Shown here: positions 8,085 through 16,529 of the stretch, in pieces
Position numbering within the stretch: the first letter of the stretch is position 1
Layout of the letters: every line of letters begins with the position of its first letter
NCBI RefSeq assembly: GCF_017877135.1
Contig: NZ_JAGIPH010000001.1
Coordinates: 806,001-870,000, forward strand
Reading direction: 5' to 3'
DNA: 64,000 nucleotides
Source: Neorhizobium galegae
Lineage (GTDB): Bacteria > Pseudomonadota > Alphaproteobacteria > Rhizobiales > Rhizobiaceae
Made by a program: the position numbers and the translations under genes
The notes under the pieces: model-generated
Told to the model about the DNA's origin: nothing
The model's input: the letters and a program-made list of their open reading frames with translations, nothing else
Databases searched by the model: none

Positions 8085-10175
8085 ATGGCTGTGCGCCACG
8101 AGGTCGAGAATCTCACCCGCCGCGGAAACATCTTCTACTGGCGCCCCCGGGTTCCGGCCGCTTTTACTCACTGCCAGCCCGGCAGCCGGCTTTCACTTAG
8201 CCTTCATTGTTCCGACCATAAAAAGGCTCAGATCATTGGCCGAAAGCTCAATACGCGGCTGGCCGAATTGAAGACGCATTCGAAGGAAGCGATGTCCAAG
8301 CAGCAGCTCCAGAAACCGTTCGAGCATGAGCGCGACAAGGAACTCGAACGGCTGGACGACATCAACATGATGGCCCGCCGCAACGGGCGCGGCGGCGACG
8401 TCGTCGAGATGGAACTCGATCTCGAGGCTGGCTGGGCCTGCCAGCTCGTCGCGAAGTTCGGAAGCCGGGTGGAGCTGACCCTGGAGGCGGGCTGCGCTGG
8501 TCTCACCTATCTGCTGAACAAGGACGTCCCGCAAACGCATGTCGATGCCATCAGGGCGAACTACAGGGCGGAACTCGCCATCGCCCGCAGCCCCGGCTTC
8601 GAAGACGGCATCCGACGGCTGATCTACAATTTTGAAATCGACGACACCGTCGCCAATCGTCAGCGCGCCATGCCGAAGGTCTTCGAAGGGCGCGCCGCGG
8701 CCCTTCTCGACATCACAGAGCGTCATGAACTGGTGGACAAAGGCCAGAGCGAATTCACGGGCAGCGGAAGAGCCCTGGCACCAACGACCGAAGTAAAGGC
8801 GGCCGACCCCCGACCCCAGGGATCTGATCCTGCGCCAACGCCTCGGGCGGCTGAACCACAAACTGCATCAGCTCTGACTGCCGCGCCAAAAGATCCGGTA
8901 ACCGCCTGTCTCGATCTGGCCCCGCGCTCAGCCGCGCGCAAACAGGCGACCTCAAACGCTTCGGATGCCGAGCAACGCGTGGTCGCCGTTTCGGACTTCG
9001 AACAGGAGTGTGACAAGCTTATCGCCAACATGGGCAAGGAGTGGACGGCGGAGACTGCCCGTGATGCCAAGGCTCTTGTACGCATGTTCCAGTTCGTGCT
9101 TGCTGAACATGGCGTCAAGCATTCCGGGCAGATCGAGCAATATCACATCGGCCTGTTGCGCAAGCACTTCAACGACATTCCCATCGACTGGGGCCGCAGC
9201 AGCCGGATGCGGGTGATGTCGGCGCCGGAACTGCGCGCCAAGGGCCAGGAGATGCGCCGCGCGGCGGAGGCGTCCGGCACCAAACCCAAGGTCGGGCTGG
9301 CCGCCGCGACGATCCGCAAGCACCTTGGGAACCTCAGCCATTTCCTCAAACATCTGAAAGGCCACGGCTTCGAAATTGAGAGTTGGACCTTCGAAGGGAT
9401 CCGGCCGAGAAAGCCCAAGGCTGGAGACATTCGTCAGCAGCAATACAAGCCGAAGCCGCAGGATATCGTTCCGATTTTCTCAAGCCCCATCTACTGCGGT
9501 TCGCGTGACCATCTACGCGGAAAACGGCGGCAACCCGGCAGGTATGTCTTTCATGATTCGCTCTACTTTCTGCCCATTCTCTTCACCTACCTGGGACCGA
9601 GACGCAGGGAGTTCGCCGGGCTTCATGTGAACGATATTGCCAAAGACGATGATGGCTATGTCATCCTTCTACGCACGAACAGCATCCGTCGATTGAAGAC
9701 CACGCAGTCGCAACGCTTGCTGCCTCTGCCGGATGAACTGGTGCGACTTGGGTTCATCGACTACGTCCAGGCCATCAGGCGATTGGGATACGAGGCCCTC
9801 TTCCCGGACCTTTTCTCGGACAAGACGGACAACGATCCGGGCAATCGGTTCTACGACACCTTCGTTCCTGTCATGCAGGGAGCGCTTGGCGAGAAAATGT
9901 GGGGGCGCGCCATTCACGCGCTTCGGCATGGCATGGCCGATACGTTGAAGCAGGCGGGTGTTCCGACTGAGGTGATCGACGACATTTCCGGACGCCTGAG
10001 CGAAGGCAGCGAAACCAATACGCGGTACACCAATCCGGCCGGCCTTCCGCTGATGCGGGACGCCTTGAAGCACTATCCTGTCATCACGTCGGACATCGAA
10101 CGGAAGCCTCTGCAACTCCTTCCCTGGATCGAAAACAAGCAACCACCTCCGTGGGCACGCGAAGGCAAGAAGTGA
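8085..10175 (+). CDS. int: Tyrosine site-specific recombinase (island integrase)
   Basis: The 696-residue protein has a short N-terminal domain (RRGNIFYWRPRVPAAF) of the kind found in long alphaproteobacterial integrases. A SAM-like core-binding region follows near residues 305-420. The C-terminal catalytic domain shows Arg in YLGPRRREFAGL, HALRHGMADTLKQAGV (HxxR) and the nucleophile Tyr in NTRYTNPAG. A Pro/Ala-rich low-complexity linker (~240-300) joins the parts. It lies next to tRNA-Gln and points into the island, so it most likely integrates the element at the tRNA 3' end. The ribosome site is weak; the ATG follows a purine-poor stretch. The catalytic residues look complete. Confidence 0.9.
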   Translation: MAVRHEVENLTRRGNIFYWRPRVPAAFTHCQPGSRLSLSLHCSDHKKAQIIGRKLNTRLAELKTHSKEAMSKQQLQKPFEHERDKELERLDDINMMARRNGRGGDVVEMELDLEAGWACQLVAKFGSRVELTLEAGCAGLTYLLNKDVPQTHVDAIRANYRAELAIARSPGFEDGIRRLIYNFEIDDTVANRQRAMPKVFEGRAAALLDITERHELVDKGQSEFTGSGRALAPTTEVKAADPRPQGSDPAPTPRAAEPQTASALTAAPKDPVTACLDLAPRSAARKQATSNASDAEQRVVAVSDFEQECDKLIANMGKEWTAETARDAKALVRMFQFVLAEHGVKHSGQIEQYHIGLLRKHFNDIPIDWGRSSRMRVMSAPELRAKGQEMRRAAEASGTKPKVGLAAATIRKHLGNLSHFLKHLKGHGFEIESWTFEGIRPRKPKAGDIRQQQYKPKPQDIVPIFSSPIYCGSRDHLRGKRRQPGRYVFHDSLYFLPILFTYLGPRRREFAGLHVNDIAKDDDGYVILLRTNSIRRLKTTQSQRLLPLPDELVRLGFIDYVQAIRRLGYEALFPDLFSDKTDNDPGNRFYDTFVPVMQGALGEKMWGRAIHALRHGMADTLKQAGVPTEVIDDISGRLSEGSETNTRYTNPAGLPLMRDALKHYPVITSDIERKPLQLLPWIENKQPPPWAREGKK

Positions 10176-10183
10176 ATGATCGA

Positions 10184-10200
10184 GGCGGAAATGATTTCCG
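10184..10200. repeat. Island dyad motif, copy 1
   Basis: GGCGGAAATGATTTCCG contains the perfect 15-base dyad CGGAAATGATTTCCG (10186-10200). It starts nine bases after the integrase stop and is followed by GGCTC. Related copies lie at 16354 and 26033. Confidence 0.6.
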
Positions 10201-10381
10201 GGCTCACGGCATCGAAGGCGTCGCGCAACAGCTAGCCAAACCGCGTGGCACTCTGGAATTCCGATTCAGAATCAAACGGCGTTTTACGAAGTAATGGGGG
10301 GAGAACGCATCCGAACAGCGTACGCCGTGACGCGGGGCACTTGGCAGAGGCCACGGCCCTGAGGGTTGCGGACACCGACGC

Positions 10382-10696
10382 TCAGGCGTCGTCTTCGACC
10401 GCGTCCGGAAACAGCAGATGGGTCTTCCTGCGGAACGGCAGGCCGCCGGAGCTGTATTTCGCGACGAGGTCATCGAACACGGCATCGCTCTCGCCTTCGT
10501 CGAAGCCTTGTTGGGCCAGCATGGCGACGATGACGTCCTGGAATTTTTCGAGCTCGGCCGTCTCGCCCTTCTCGACGGCCCTGCGGATCAGCCAGTACAA
10601 CGCCACCCTTGCGACGTCGTCCCGATCCGGACGCCGGGCTTTCCGATTGGCATCGCGAAGGGCCTTCTGCCGCTGCCGTGCCGCCTTCATGCTCAT
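10382..10696 (-). CDS. Small hypothetical protein (about 104 residues)
   Basis: Family not recognised. The chosen ATG follows GGGAAGAGATC; a longer frame upstream to 10873 has no ribosome site and reads as low-quality sequence. The protein starts with a very basic helix (MSMKAARQRQKALRDANRKARRPD). A helical segment follows (DVARVALYWLIRRAVEKGETAELEK), then an acidic C-terminus ending FPDAVEDDA. The basic start could bind nucleic acid; this is inference. It is the last leftward gene of the AAA+/protease module, separated from it by a 360-base gap with many GAATC sites, and faces the integrase gene. Confidence 0.6.
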   Translation of the reverse strand: MSMKAARQRQKALRDANRKARRPDRDDVARVALYWLIRRAVEKGETAELEKFQDVIVAMLAQQGFDEGESDAVFDDLVAKYSSGGLPFRRKTHLLFPDAVEDDA

Positions 10697-11060
10697 GATC
10701 TCTTCCCTCACCGTGTCGGCCTCATCTGGTCGGCCTGCCGTTATGGGGCCTCCTGTTGTCTGGCCCCCTTCCATGGTCGAGGCGCCGGGCGAGCGGCGCA
10801 AGCGCCGATTGGCGGAATCGGATTTACAGGGTCTGGAATCGGTCGCCCGCAGGTCTGAATCAAAATTCCCCAATTTGTTTCACGTTGCCGCACGTCATCT
10901 CGCGTCGAGACGCGTTGCGCCGGGGCAAACGCCGTTGCGGAATCACGGACTTCGCGTTCTGAATCAAAAATCTGGACGTCGGAATCACATGAGCGCAATT
11001 TGTCTCAGGTCGACAAGACGTGAGATGCGTTGCAGGCAACCTCTCCAACGGCGTGACAGA
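10697..11060. promoter_or_regulatory. Intergenic region with clustered GANTC sites and TCTGAATCAAAA repeats
   Basis: Six GAATC pentamers start at 10815, 10836, 10857, 10940, 10961 and 10982, far above the expectation for a 172-base stretch (about 0.7). GANTC is the target of the cell-cycle methylase CcrM in alphaproteobacteria. TCTGAATCAAAA is repeated exactly at 10854 and 10958. No gene is seen here. The region precedes the small leftward gene and may be its promoter. Confidence 0.5.
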
Positions 11061-11999
11061 TCAGGGTAAGTTGTCCCTCTGGTGCCCCAGGATCCAGCCC
11101 TCCCAGCGCTGGACGGCGTCGGAGGCGGGCGTGCCTTCCTCGCGCCTGCCGTCGACGACGTCGAGCATGCCGAGAAGGCCGACGGCGGCATCGAAGCGAT
11201 CCTCGCCGGCCGTGTCAGCACCGAAGCCGTCGTCGATGATCGGCAGCAGACTGGTGGCGTCGATGGTCTCGCGGTTGGCAAGCCAGGATCGCAAGGCCAG
11301 ACCCTTGCTCTGGCGATCGGCTTGCCGCCGCTTGCTCCAGCCGCCCCGGGGCATGCCGAGCTGGCGGTAGACGTCGCCGGGATAGGTTTCCGTGATGACG
11401 CAAGGGGTTCGCGCGACGAGATCGGCAAGGCGGCCGTCGAAGGGCCACAGGCCGATGACGTCGAGGTTCGGCACGATGATCTCCCGCCACCCGGTGATGG
11501 CACCCTTGCCGACCTGGTTTCCGCCGAGCGTCCAGAATAGCATGCAGGCCGCCTGCCGATCGGTCGTGGCCCGCTCACACTGTCGCAGCAGTGATCTGGG
11601 ATCGCCGACGTCGAGCGCCTCGAAGAGATGCGCCCGCTGTGTGCCGCCCGGCCTTGCCGGATAGAAGGGACGATGGAGCGAGATCCGGTTTCGATGATCC
11701 GCCACGCTGTACCAGTCCGACCAGACGCCCGATCCGAATAGGGACAGCGCCTCGCGGAACGACCCGATGCCGGCCGCACGGGCATAGGCCTCGGGCAGGC
11801 CGATGGGGAAGTCGAAGCCGAGCAGCAGGGCGCCGTCTCTGTTGGACCTTGCCCGCAGTCGTTCGATCAGCGTGGCGGTGTCGCCCACCAGCTCAGGTGC
11901 TGCGATCTGCCAGCGGGTACCGTCGCGAATGGCGACGGTCATCCAGCGCTTCTTTCGGTCCATGCTCCAGTCGCAATGCGCGACGACGGCGACAGTCAT
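11061..11999 (-). CDS. DUF429-like protein, predicted RNase-H-fold nuclease
   Basis: This 312-residue protein resembles the DUF429 family (predicted RNase-H fold). It has an N-terminal beta strand with an early Asp (VAHCDWSMDRKKRW), LLLGFDFPIGLPEAYA near 60, ITETYPGDVYRQLG near 205 and a C-terminal EDRFDAAVGLLGML. The DUF429 hallmarks are an Asp-bearing first strand, an E-x-Y-P-like motif and a late D-x-x-DA motif. The biochemical role of the family is not established. The gene starts 31 bases after the M41 protease gene on the same strand, so it is probably co-transcribed with it. Family call is moderate. Confidence 0.6.
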   Translation of the reverse strand: MTVAVVAHCDWSMDRKKRWMTVAIRDGTRWQIAAPELVGDTATLIERLRARSNRDGALLLGFDFPIGLPEAYARAAGIGSFREALSLFGSGVWSDWYSVADHRNRISLHRPFYPARPGGTQRAHLFEALDVGDPRSLLRQCERATTDRQAACMLFWTLGGNQVGKGAITGWREIIVPNLDVIGLWPFDGRLADLVARTPCVITETYPGDVYRQLGMPRGGWSKRRQADRQSKGLALRSWLANRETIDATSLLPIIDDGFGADTAGEDRFDAAVGLLGMLDVVDGRREEGTPASDAVQRWEGWILGHQRDNLP

Positions 12000-12030
12000 G
12001 CGTCAGGCTCCTCCCGGTTATGGCAGGAAC

Positions 12031-12804
12031 CTAACCGCTTCCCGCCGTGAGATCACGCCGTTTGAGGAGCTGCTTCACGGCATCTTCGTCCAGAGCCTGC
12101 GCATCGAACAGCGCCTGCGTGAGCCTGTCGAGGGTGCCGCAATGGTCCTGGAGGATGTCGACCGCCCGCGCCTGCGCCCTTTCCAGCAGACCATGAACGC
12201 GTGTCTCTAGTCCGGGATGGGCGTCGAGAACGGCGGTGGGGTCCTTGTCGTCACGGTAGAGCAGCGGATGCACGCCGCCAAAGCCGAGGGTGCGCTCCAT
12301 GGCAAGCGCCAGACGGGTGGCGCGGGCGAGATCGCTGTCATCCGTCCCGCCAGAGCCTGCCGAGACGGAGCCGACGACAATCTGCTCGGCAGCCCGTCCT
12401 GCCATCAGCATGGCCAGTACGTCCTCGCGGTAACCGAGCGTATCGCTCCCGGATGCGGTGAAGCCGAGCAGGCTGTGGCCACCGCCACCTAGCGTGTCGA
12501 TGGTGAGACCATGGATGGGACCGAGGCGGAGAGCGTGGTGGACGACCGCATGGCCCGCTTCGTGGACGGCGAAGTGCCAGCGCAGGTCATGGGGCAAGTC
12601 AGGCCGATCCATGCGGATGCCCGCTTCGAGATCCTCGTAGCGGATCGAGCGCTTCTCTCGCCGCGCTTTCAGCCGCGCCTGACGGACGATGCGTTCGACG
12701 TCGGCTCCGGTCAGGCCCATCGCGCAGGTCGCCAGTCGCCTCAGGAGCGCGTGGGCCGCCTCTGGAACTGGCGTCTCGATCTTGGTGTCAGTAGGTGTCA
12801 TCAT
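12031..12804 (-). CDS. Stand-alone M41 (FtsH-type) zinc metalloprotease with AAA lid
   Basis: The 257-residue protein equals the C-terminal half of FtsH. Residues ~14-63 match the helical AAA lid (GLTGADVERIVRQARLKA...). The zinc motif HEAGHAVVHH (HEAGH 81-85) follows, then MAGRAAEQI, and the third ligand Asp is in TDDSDLARAT (about D158). The AAA core is absent and is supplied by the preceding gene, whose stop overlaps this start (ATGA). FtsH normally carries both parts plus two N-terminal membrane helices in one chain; none of those helices is present here. The protease site looks intact, so it is a split soluble AAA+ protease and not a decayed gene. Confidence 0.85.
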   Translation of the reverse strand: MMTPTDTKIETPVPEAAHALLRRLATCAMGLTGADVERIVRQARLKARREKRSIRYEDLEAGIRMDRPDLPHDLRWHFAVHEAGHAVVHHALRLGPIHGLTIDTLGGGGHSLLGFTASGSDTLGYREDVLAMLMAGRAAEQIVVGSVSAGSGGTDDSDLARATRLALAMERTLGFGGVHPLLYRDDKDPTAVLDAHPGLETRVHGLLERAQARAVDILQDHCGTLDRLTQALFDAQALDEDAVKQLLKRRDLTAGSG

Positions 12805-14696
12805 GTCCTTGCTCCCTTCTCGGTGTCGTTTCCTTCGATGTACGCATCAGCCTGCCCCTCCGCACTCGCACCCGCCAGCAGCACGGCAATGTCATCACCG
12901 AGATGATGCGCAAAAATCTCCGCGAGTGCGGCGACATCCGGCTTCGGGATGTCGATATGGGTTTCGAGCCGCCCGGAGCGCTTGAGGGCCCCGTCGATAT
13001 CGTCGGGCCTGTTGGTGGCGCCGACGATCACCAGACCTTCCGATCGCACGGCGCCGTCCAGGAGCTCGAGCGCCTTGTTGACGACGGCATTCCAGTAGTC
13101 CGCGTATTCCCGCTCGGCGGGCTGCCGTTTGCCGATGCCGTCGATCTCGTCGATGAACAGGATGGCGGGCGCAAGCGCCAGCGCCTCGGCAAAGGTCCGC
13201 GCCATCCGGGCGATGACGTCGCTCAGATGCCCACCCTGTAACCAGGTGGAAACGGAGGTGACGACCAGCGGGACCTGCAGGCTGTTGCAGAGCGCCCGGG
13301 CAAAGGTCGTCTTGCCGGTCCCCGGCTGGCCGGAGAGCAGGAGCTTGCTGCTCATCTGCGACCAGGCCAGTGTGCCTGCCCGGTGGTCGGCGAGATCAGC
13401 CTTCAGGTCGAGCGCCCAGGTCTTGGCTTTCCCATAGCCGGAGAGCGTCTCGACCGTAAGGATTGGGCGGCCTCTGGTGTCGGTGCGGTCGACTGCCTCC
13501 GGCTGGATGACCTCGGCGCCGGAGGGCTTGTCACGCCTCCCGCCACTGCTGTCCTTTGCCGCCGATGTCCCGGACGTCCGCCCTTCCGGCTTCGGCTTGA
13601 CCGGCTTGCTGGTCCCTCGGCTCTCGGCTTCGTCTCCGTCCTCACCATCGTGTGCAGCAATGTGGTTGCGTTCGGTCAGCGAAGCCAGGACGTCGATTAT
13701 ATCAGGTGCACTGCGGCCGGGACGGAAGGCCAGGACGACATCGTCGAGCGTCAGGTAATGCGCGTCATAGGCATTGCTCCAACGGGTCAGCGCACCAAGG
13801 CCGGCGTCGCCATGGATGGCTTCCAGCATCATGCTGATGAAGGCATAGTCCAGCCAGCCGCCGACAAGGGAGACGTCAGCGGCAAGGCTGATCTCGGAGG
13901 GGATATGCCCGGCCGTCTCAGAGATGGCGACCACGGGGTAATCCCGTGTCAGGGCATTCACGAGCCTTCGCTGCAGCGACGCCCCCGTCAGACGATGGAC
14001 GGACGCGCCGATGAACTGGATATAGGCGCGTCCTGTGCCATCTGCGACCACGAAGCTGTCGTCGTCATAGACATAGTCGCCGTCGATGCCGCTCGGGGTG
14101 GCGCCGGGCAGGAACCCCGGCAGTTCGATCAGCCGCCGCATGGCGCGTTCGAAACCGGACACGGGTGCATGCAGCGAGACCACGGGCGCCGCCATGGCGA
14201 TGGCCCGGACGATCCTGTCGAATGGAACGCCCGTGCTCTCGATCGCGCGGGCCAGCACCAGGGCGGCGACGATGTTGCTGACCAGAGCGGGCCTGCCCGC
14301 CCGACCGACAAGACCGACAGCGTAGGCGCGCAGATCATGATGGTTGGCATGACCGGCGGCACTGTCCACTGACGTTTCAAGATCAGCCGACGTCCGTTGC
14401 CGATCCCGTGGCGGCGGCATCGCGGCAAGCGGCTTGTCGTCGGCCGCCGCGAAGTCCGACGGCTTGGATGGTGGCAGCAGATAGGCTGCGAAGGTGCGCC
14501 GCATCCATGCGCGGTCGCGATCCGGATTGCCACTCAGCTTGCCGAGATCAAAGGCTGGTGCGTAGCGGCGGATGAGATGACCATCGACGTCGACAATCTT
14601 CATGGTCAGCAGTCCGTTGGCATGCGAATAGCGCTGTGCCTGCCGACGCGCGACATGATCGAGGCGGCGGAGCAGAAGGCGGGCGAGCTTATTCAT
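12801..14696 (-). CDS. AAA+ ATPase subunit of split FtsH-like protease
   Basis: The start is placed at the ATG after GGAGGGCTGGGTCG (MNKLARLLLRRLD); product 631 residues. Residues 1 to ~380 form a region I do not recognise, then a charged, low-complexity linker (~355-400). The AAA core follows: Walker A GQPGTGKTTF near 455, Walker B ILFIDEIDGIG near 510, and the second region of homology GATNRPDDIDGALKRSGRLE with the arginine-finger position. The protein ends soon after the core, just where FtsH would continue into its lid. The lid starts the next gene, coupled by ATGA. No transmembrane segment is visible. The N-terminal region may recognise the substrate or partner. Confidence 0.85.
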   Translation of the reverse strand: MNKLARLLLRRLDHVARRQAQRYSHANGLLTMKIVDVDGHLIRRYAPAFDLGKLSGNPDRDRAWMRRTFAAYLLPPSKPSDFAAADDKPLAAMPPPRDRQRTSADLETSVDSAAGHANHHDLRAYAVGLVGRAGRPALVSNIVAALVLARAIESTGVPFDRIVRAIAMAAPVVSLHAPVSGFERAMRRLIELPGFLPGATPSGIDGDYVYDDDSFVVADGTGRAYIQFIGASVHRLTGASLQRRLVNALTRDYPVVAISETAGHIPSEISLAADVSLVGGWLDYAFISMMLEAIHGDAGLGALTRWSNAYDAHYLTLDDVVLAFRPGRSAPDIIDVLASLTERNHIAAHDGEDGDEAESRGTSKPVKPKPEGRTSGTSAAKDSSGGRRDKPSGAEVIQPEAVDRTDTRGRPILTVETLSGYGKAKTWALDLKADLADHRAGTLAWSQMSSKLLLSGQPGTGKTTFARALCNSLQVPLVVTSVSTWLQGGHLSDVIARMARTFAEALALAPAILFIDEIDGIGKRQPAEREYADYWNAVVNKALELLDGAVRSEGLVIVGATNRPDDIDGALKRSGRLETHIDIPKPDVAALAEIFAHHLGDDIAVLLAGASAEGQADAYIEGNDTEKGART

Positions 14697-15243
14697 CGAC
14701 CCAGCCCTCCATGGTTCTGGCAATCATTGCCAGGTTCCGATCGGCTTGCTCCGGCATCGATCTCACCGGGTTCGGCATGCGGCCAGGCTTTGTTCGCGGA
14801 CGTGAGCGGACCAGGTGACGCTTGCCGATCGGCGTGCTACCGGACGTCAGAGCCACCGGACGCGCGAGACTGGAACGAGACGCGAGCGACGGCGCCGATG
14901 GCGGAGAGGATGACGACGTCTCCAGCAGATCGCTATTGCGACGACCGAGCCAGTCGAGCAACAGGCGGCAGGCTGGATTGCCATGATCGGCATGCGCTTG
15001 CAGCCGGGACGTGACGACGTCCGGAACCGTGCCGGTCAGACCCTTCCCCTGCCGGACATGCGCAATCGCAAGTCCGATCAGGATTGCCGGATCGTCAGCG
15101 AGCGGATCGGCGCGGCCGGATCCGGGATGATGCAGGATGGTGCCATGCGAACGATGGCAGGGTTCAGTCTGTGCGATCGAGGACGACGCGATCGCTTCGC
15201 AACGGATGTGCAGCGGCGCATCCGGGGTGATGTCGGAAGACAT
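14689..15243 (-). CDS. Hypothetical 184-residue protein of the AAA+/protease module
   Basis: Family not recognised. The ribosome site AAGGAGTCCCC stands right before the ATG, and the 3' end overlaps the AAA+ gene by eight bases, so it is a real, coupled gene. A compact helical segment (DPAILIGLAIAHVRQGKGL ... GNPACRLLLDWLGRR) occupies residues ~50-105. A Ser/Pro/Arg-rich disordered part and a final helix (ADRNLAMIARTMEGWVDE) follow. It could be an adaptor for the ATPase; this is inference from position. Confidence 0.65.
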   Translation of the reverse strand: MSSDITPDAPLHIRCEAIASSSIAQTEPCHRSHGTILHHPGSGRADPLADDPAILIGLAIAHVRQGKGLTGTVPDVVTSRLQAHADHGNPACRLLLDWLGRRNSDLLETSSSSPPSAPSLASRSSLARPVALTSGSTPIGKRHLVRSRPRTKPGRMPNPVRSMPEQADRNLAMIARTMEGWVDE

Positions 15244-15449
15244 GGGGACTCCTTGGCCGAACCGTCATCGGTCCAGCGCGCATGAGAATGGGGGGAAGGA
15301 GAAGCCGCAGCCTGGGAACCGGATGCTGTGCGGCAATCGCGCCCGACGTCCGGCGGCTGACGTAAGGCGCAGGGCGGCAAACGTCAGGCCCGGGTTCAGG
15401 CGGCTAGGCAGCACGCATCAAAGGCAGTGGGCTGAAGCTCGTGGCTCGA

Positions 15450-16190
15450 TCAATGCGGCCGACGTCGGGCAAAGCCGACGCGCACGAAGACGGGCGCAGG
15501 CTCGTCGTCGCCGCACGTCGCGTTAGACGCTTCGTCGGAACCCGCCGCGTCGTGATCGGCATCATCATCCCAGGCGCGGGCAGCCCGGTCTTCCTCGAAG
15601 GTCCGGCTCGGACCGTTGAGATTGATCCGCGAACGGATGGGCGCCGTCACGTCAGACGTCATGTCTACCATGCCTGCCATCGCCAGCCTGTCGAGGCCAA
15701 GCGCCTTCAGCGCCTCCGCTTCGAGAAGCTGCTGGACCCGCTGACCGAAGCGACGGCGCAGTTCCGCCATGCAGGCCGCCACGCCATCGATCTCCAGGAG
15801 GTCGTCGATTTCCGAGAGCGCCCAGACCCCGCTGGCATGATCGCTCGGACGGCTGGCGCCATCGACGATCGCCACTTCCACCGCATCGACCATCAGCCGC
15901 TTCTGCGTCTTGTAGAGCCAGTCCGGCAGAACCATGGCCGCGGCCATCATCTTCACCTTCAGTTCCTCGAGCCGGCTCGTGTCGCCATAAGACGCAAGCG
16001 AGCGCTTGAGGTCGAGGATGTAGGCGGTGTGCCGGGCCCTGTTCACCACGATCAGGTCCGGCGTGTAGCTCCCCTTTGCCGGTGCTTCGCAATCGAGCTT
16101 TACACCTTCGAGGCAGCCCCAGTCGTTCCCGGCGACGGCTTCCATGGCAGCCTTGACCAGCGGCAGCTTCAGCGACTGCGTCAGGACCAT
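15450..16190 (-). CDS. PD-(D/E)XK-nuclease-like protein, first gene of the AAA+/protease module
   Basis: The 246-residue protein contains TPDLIVVN (P44-D45), nine residues and then ILDLKRS (D60-L-K62). The spacing and the beta-hairpin flanks match the PD-(D/E)XK catalytic core of restriction-type nucleases. A helix rich in basic residues follows (RLEELKVKMMAAAMVLPDWLYK). The C-terminal ~50 residues are acidic and disordered. An in-frame stop just upstream fixes the start region; the ribosome site is weak. It begins the leftward gene set, 206 bases before the 184-residue gene. Nuclease activity is an inference from four residues and context. Confidence 0.6.
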   Translation of the reverse strand: MVLTQSLKLPLVKAAMEAVAGNDWGCLEGVKLDCEAPAKGSYTPDLIVVNRARHTAYILDLKRSLASYGDTSRLEELKVKMMAAAMVLPDWLYKTQKRLMVDAVEVAIVDGASRPSDHASGVWALSEIDDLLEIDGVAACMAELRRRFGQRVQQLLEAEALKALGLDRLAMAGMVDMTSDVTAPIRSRINLNGPSRTFEEDRAARAWDDDADHDAAGSDEASNATCGDDEPAPVFVRVGFARRRPH

Positions 16191-16529
16191 AGGCTTGACG
16201 GCCTATCTATCCCATTGCTGCCCGAAGTCGATGCTGTGTCTCCGCCGGCGCGTCTGCCTTTGCCAGCGGGGCGAGATGACCTCCATGACCGAAAAATTGG
16301 AAACGCAAATGCCGGATTCTCCCTAGCTCCGGCACCGCAACTGGAGGTTCGAAGCGGAAATAATTGCCGCTCCAACCGGCTAACACGACGACTTCGACTT
16401 GTGCTACAACGTCCGCGTTTATGCAGAAGAGCCCGCCATCATTTCGGATGGCTTTGGCCCCCAATTTACAACGCAACGGTCAATTGTCGGCATAGTTGGC
16501 CGGAAATCGTCATCGTGACATTGTTCGCG
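16191..16529. other. Intergenic region between the two island modules
   Basis: No gene is seen in these ~340 bases. They contain copy 2 of the island dyad motif and, on the left, the promoter region of the leftward AAA+/protease module. The leftward IMPase gene ends at the right edge. Confidence 0.5.
16354..16370. repeat. Island dyad motif, copy 2
   Basis: GCGGAAATAATTGCCGC is an imperfect 17-base dyad with one mismatched pair. It is followed by TCCAAC, closely matching the CTCAAC that follows copy 3 at 26033. Confidence 0.6.

Noticed and set aside
7533..8171. Open frames on both strands across the tRNA-Gln gene
   Set aside because: They run through a well-formed tRNA and the arm-site repeats, have no ribosome site and arise from high GC.
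12801..12804. Frameshift disrupting an ftsH-like gene
   Set aside because: The junction is an ATGA overlap at a domain border, the second gene has its own ribosome-site-like GGGAGCAAGGAC, and all catalytic residues are kept.
13383..14372. 329-codon plus-strand frame inside the AAA+ gene
   Set aside because: Antisense shadow of the AAA+ coding sequence, which has Walker A, Walker B and arginine-finger motifs.
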